NCBI GenBank assembly: GCA_018823835.1
Contig: JAHJHT010000013.1
Location: 62,001 to 126,000, forward strand
Length of the DNA stretch: 64,000 nt
Direction: 5' to 3'
DNA from: Alphaproteobacteria bacterium
Lineage (GTDB): Bacteria > Pseudomonadota > Alphaproteobacteria > Rhizobiales > Rhizobiaceae
Shown: positions 62,984-64,000 of the stretch, piece by piece
Layout of the letters: every line of letters starts with the position of its first letter
How positions within the stretch are numbered: the stretch's first letter is position 1
Made by a program: the position numbers and the translations under genes
The notes under the pieces: generated by a model
Databases searched by the model: none
What the model saw: only the letters and a program-made list of their open reading frames with translations
Told to the model about the DNA's origin: nothing

Positions 62984-64000
62984 ATGGACCAGAAAGTGAC
63001 GGACGCACCCTACGACGTCGAGGCGATTCGCCGGGATTTCCCGATCCTGTCGCGCGAGGTCTACGGCAAGCCGCTGGTCTATCTCGACAATGGCGCCTCG
63101 GCGCAGAAGCCGCAGGTGGTCATCGACGCGGTGACGAACGCCTACTCCAGCGAATACGCCAACGTCCACCGCGGGCTGCACTTCCTGTCGAACGCCGCGA
63201 CCGACGCCTACGAGAAGGCGCGCGAGAGCGTTCGCCGCTTTCTCAACGCGCCGAGCGTCGATCAGATCGTCTTCACCTCCAACACGACAGCGGCGATCAA
63301 CACGGTCGCCTATGGCTTCGGCATGCCCAACATCGGCGAGGGCGACGAGATCGTGCTGTCGATCATGGAGCACCACTCCAACATCGTGCCGTGGCATTTC
63401 ATCCGCGAACGGCAGGGTGCCAAGCTGATCTGGGTGCCGGTCGACGATCAGGGCGCCTTCCACATCGAAGAGTTCGAGAAGCGCCTGACCGACCGCACCA
63501 AGCTGGTCGCGATCACCCAGATGTCGAATGCGCTGGGCACTGTCACGCCGATCAAGGAAATCTGCCGCATCGCGCATGAGCGCGGCATTCCGGTGCTGGT
63601 CGACGGCAGCCAGTCTGCCGTCCACATGCCGATCGACGTGCAGGATCTCGACTGCGACTTCTTCGTCTTCACCGGCCACAAGGTCTACGGCCCGTCCGGC
63701 ATCGGCGTGCTCTACGGCAAGAAGGCGATGCTGGAGAGCATGCGGCCCTTCATGGGCGGCGGCGAGATGATCGAGGAAGTGACGGAAGACGTCGTTACCT
63801 ACAATGATCCGCCGCACCGCTTCGAGGCCGGCACGCCGCCGATCGTCCAGGCGATCGGGCTGGGAGCGGCCCTTGAGTATATGGAAAGCGTCGGCCGTGC
63901 GCGGATCGCCGCTCACGAGGCGGACCTCAAGGCCTATGCGCATGAGCGGCTGCGCTCCATCAATTCCCTGCGCATCTTCGGGGACGCGCCGGACAAGGGC
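62984..64000 (+). CDS. sufS: SufS: cysteine desulfurase, 3' end beyond the window
   Basis: The frame runs from ATG at 62984 (GGCTGGAG just upstream) to the window edge, 339 codons without a stop. It starts MDQKVTDAPYDVEAIRRDFPILSREVYGKPLVYLDNGASAQKP and continues with VHRGLHFLSNAATDAYEKARESVRRFLNAP, IMEHHSNIVPWHFIRERQGA, VDGSQSAVHMPIDVQDLDCDFFVFTGHKVYGPSGIGVLYGKK (PLP Lys in TGHKVYGPSG) and MGGGEMIEEVTEDVVTYNDPPHRFEAGTPPIVQAIGLGAAL. The catalytic Cys loop lies beyond the edge. It supplies persulfide for SufBCD, usually through SufE/SufU. Confidence 0.95.
   Translation, partial: MDQKVTDAPYDVEAIRRDFPILSREVYGKPLVYLDNGASAQKPQVVIDAVTNAYSSEYANVHRGLHFLSNAATDAYEKARESVRRFLNAPSVDQIVFTSNTTAAINTVAYGFGMPNIGEGDEIVLSIMEHHSNIVPWHFIRERQGAKLIWVPVDDQGAFHIEEFEKRLTDRTKLVAITQMSNALGTVTPIKEICRIAHERGIPVLVDGSQSAVHMPIDVQDLDCDFFVFTGHKVYGPSGIGVLYGKKAMLESMRPFMGGGEMIEEVTEDVVTYNDPPHRFEAGTPPIVQAIGLGAALEYMESVGRARIAAHEADLKAYAHERLRSINSLRIFGDAPDKG

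Overview
The window is a GC-rich chromosome segment from an alphaproteobacterium of the order Hyphomicrobiales, probably the Mesorhizobium/Aminobacter/Pseudaminobacter group (Phyllobacteriaceae). The evidence is a sox cluster in the order soxTRS-VWXYZABCD, a vitamin B6 degradation locus whose proteins closely resemble the Mesorhizobium loti enzymes I remember, an N-acetylglutaminylglutamine amide (NAGGN) osmolyte cluster, and a suf operon. No tool was run; assignments rest on motifs, protein length, gene order and memory of families.

Positions 1-6087 carry housekeeping and accessory genes: a partial endonuclease/exonuclease/phosphatase protein, a Nudix protein, a MacAB-like ABC efflux set and a PhzF-like protein. 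At 6265-7409 a tRNA-Lys(CTT) gene is followed by a 1,069-bp insertion. It is bounded by an exact 46-bp copy of the tRNA 3' part and holds a single HNH-like gene and no integrase. A 3' fragment of an IalB-like gene follows.

Positions 7890-20008 are a thiosulfate-oxidation region: periplasmic DUF302, DsrE and metallo-beta-lactamase accessory genes, transporter soxT, persulfide-sensing repressor soxR, thioredoxins soxS and soxW, the CcdA-like soxV, and the complete SoxXA/YZ/B/CD enzyme system. Four AT-rich half-site motifs (AT..-N8-..AT) lie in its promoter regions and look like SoxR operators.

Positions 20045-42191 form a vitamin B6 catabolic region. A minus-strand operon carries a BMP-type ABC importer, 4-pyridoxolactonase, pyridoxamine-pyruvate aminotransferase, pyridoxal 4-dehydrogenase, an oxalate-CoA-ligase-like protein and a ketopantoate-reductase-like protein. 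A second minus-strand operon carries a gentisate/salicylate-dioxygenase-like bicupin, an LVIVD-repeat protein, a RidA protein, a glutathione transferase, the 5-formyl-3-hydroxy-2-methylpyridine-4-carboxylate dehydrogenase and a TRAP transporter. Next come a GMC oxidoreductase (probably 4-pyridoxate dehydrogenase), a GntR repressor (PyrR-like) and pyridoxine 4-oxidase. The known lower-pathway enzymes (decarboxylase, MHPC oxygenase, AAMS amidohydrolase) are absent. The bicupin/RidA/GST set may be an undescribed ring-cleavage branch; this is the main novelty candidate.

Positions 42230-64000 hold the NAGGN cluster with a MarR regulator, tRNA-Val and tRNA-Asp, an M23 peptidase, a 23-residue membrane protein, Bcp peroxiredoxin, an AsmA/YhdP-like giant protein, tyrS, anmK, a YegP protein with a histone-H1-like tail, an alpha/beta hydrolase, and a cysteine desulfurase-sufBCDS operon that runs off the right edge.
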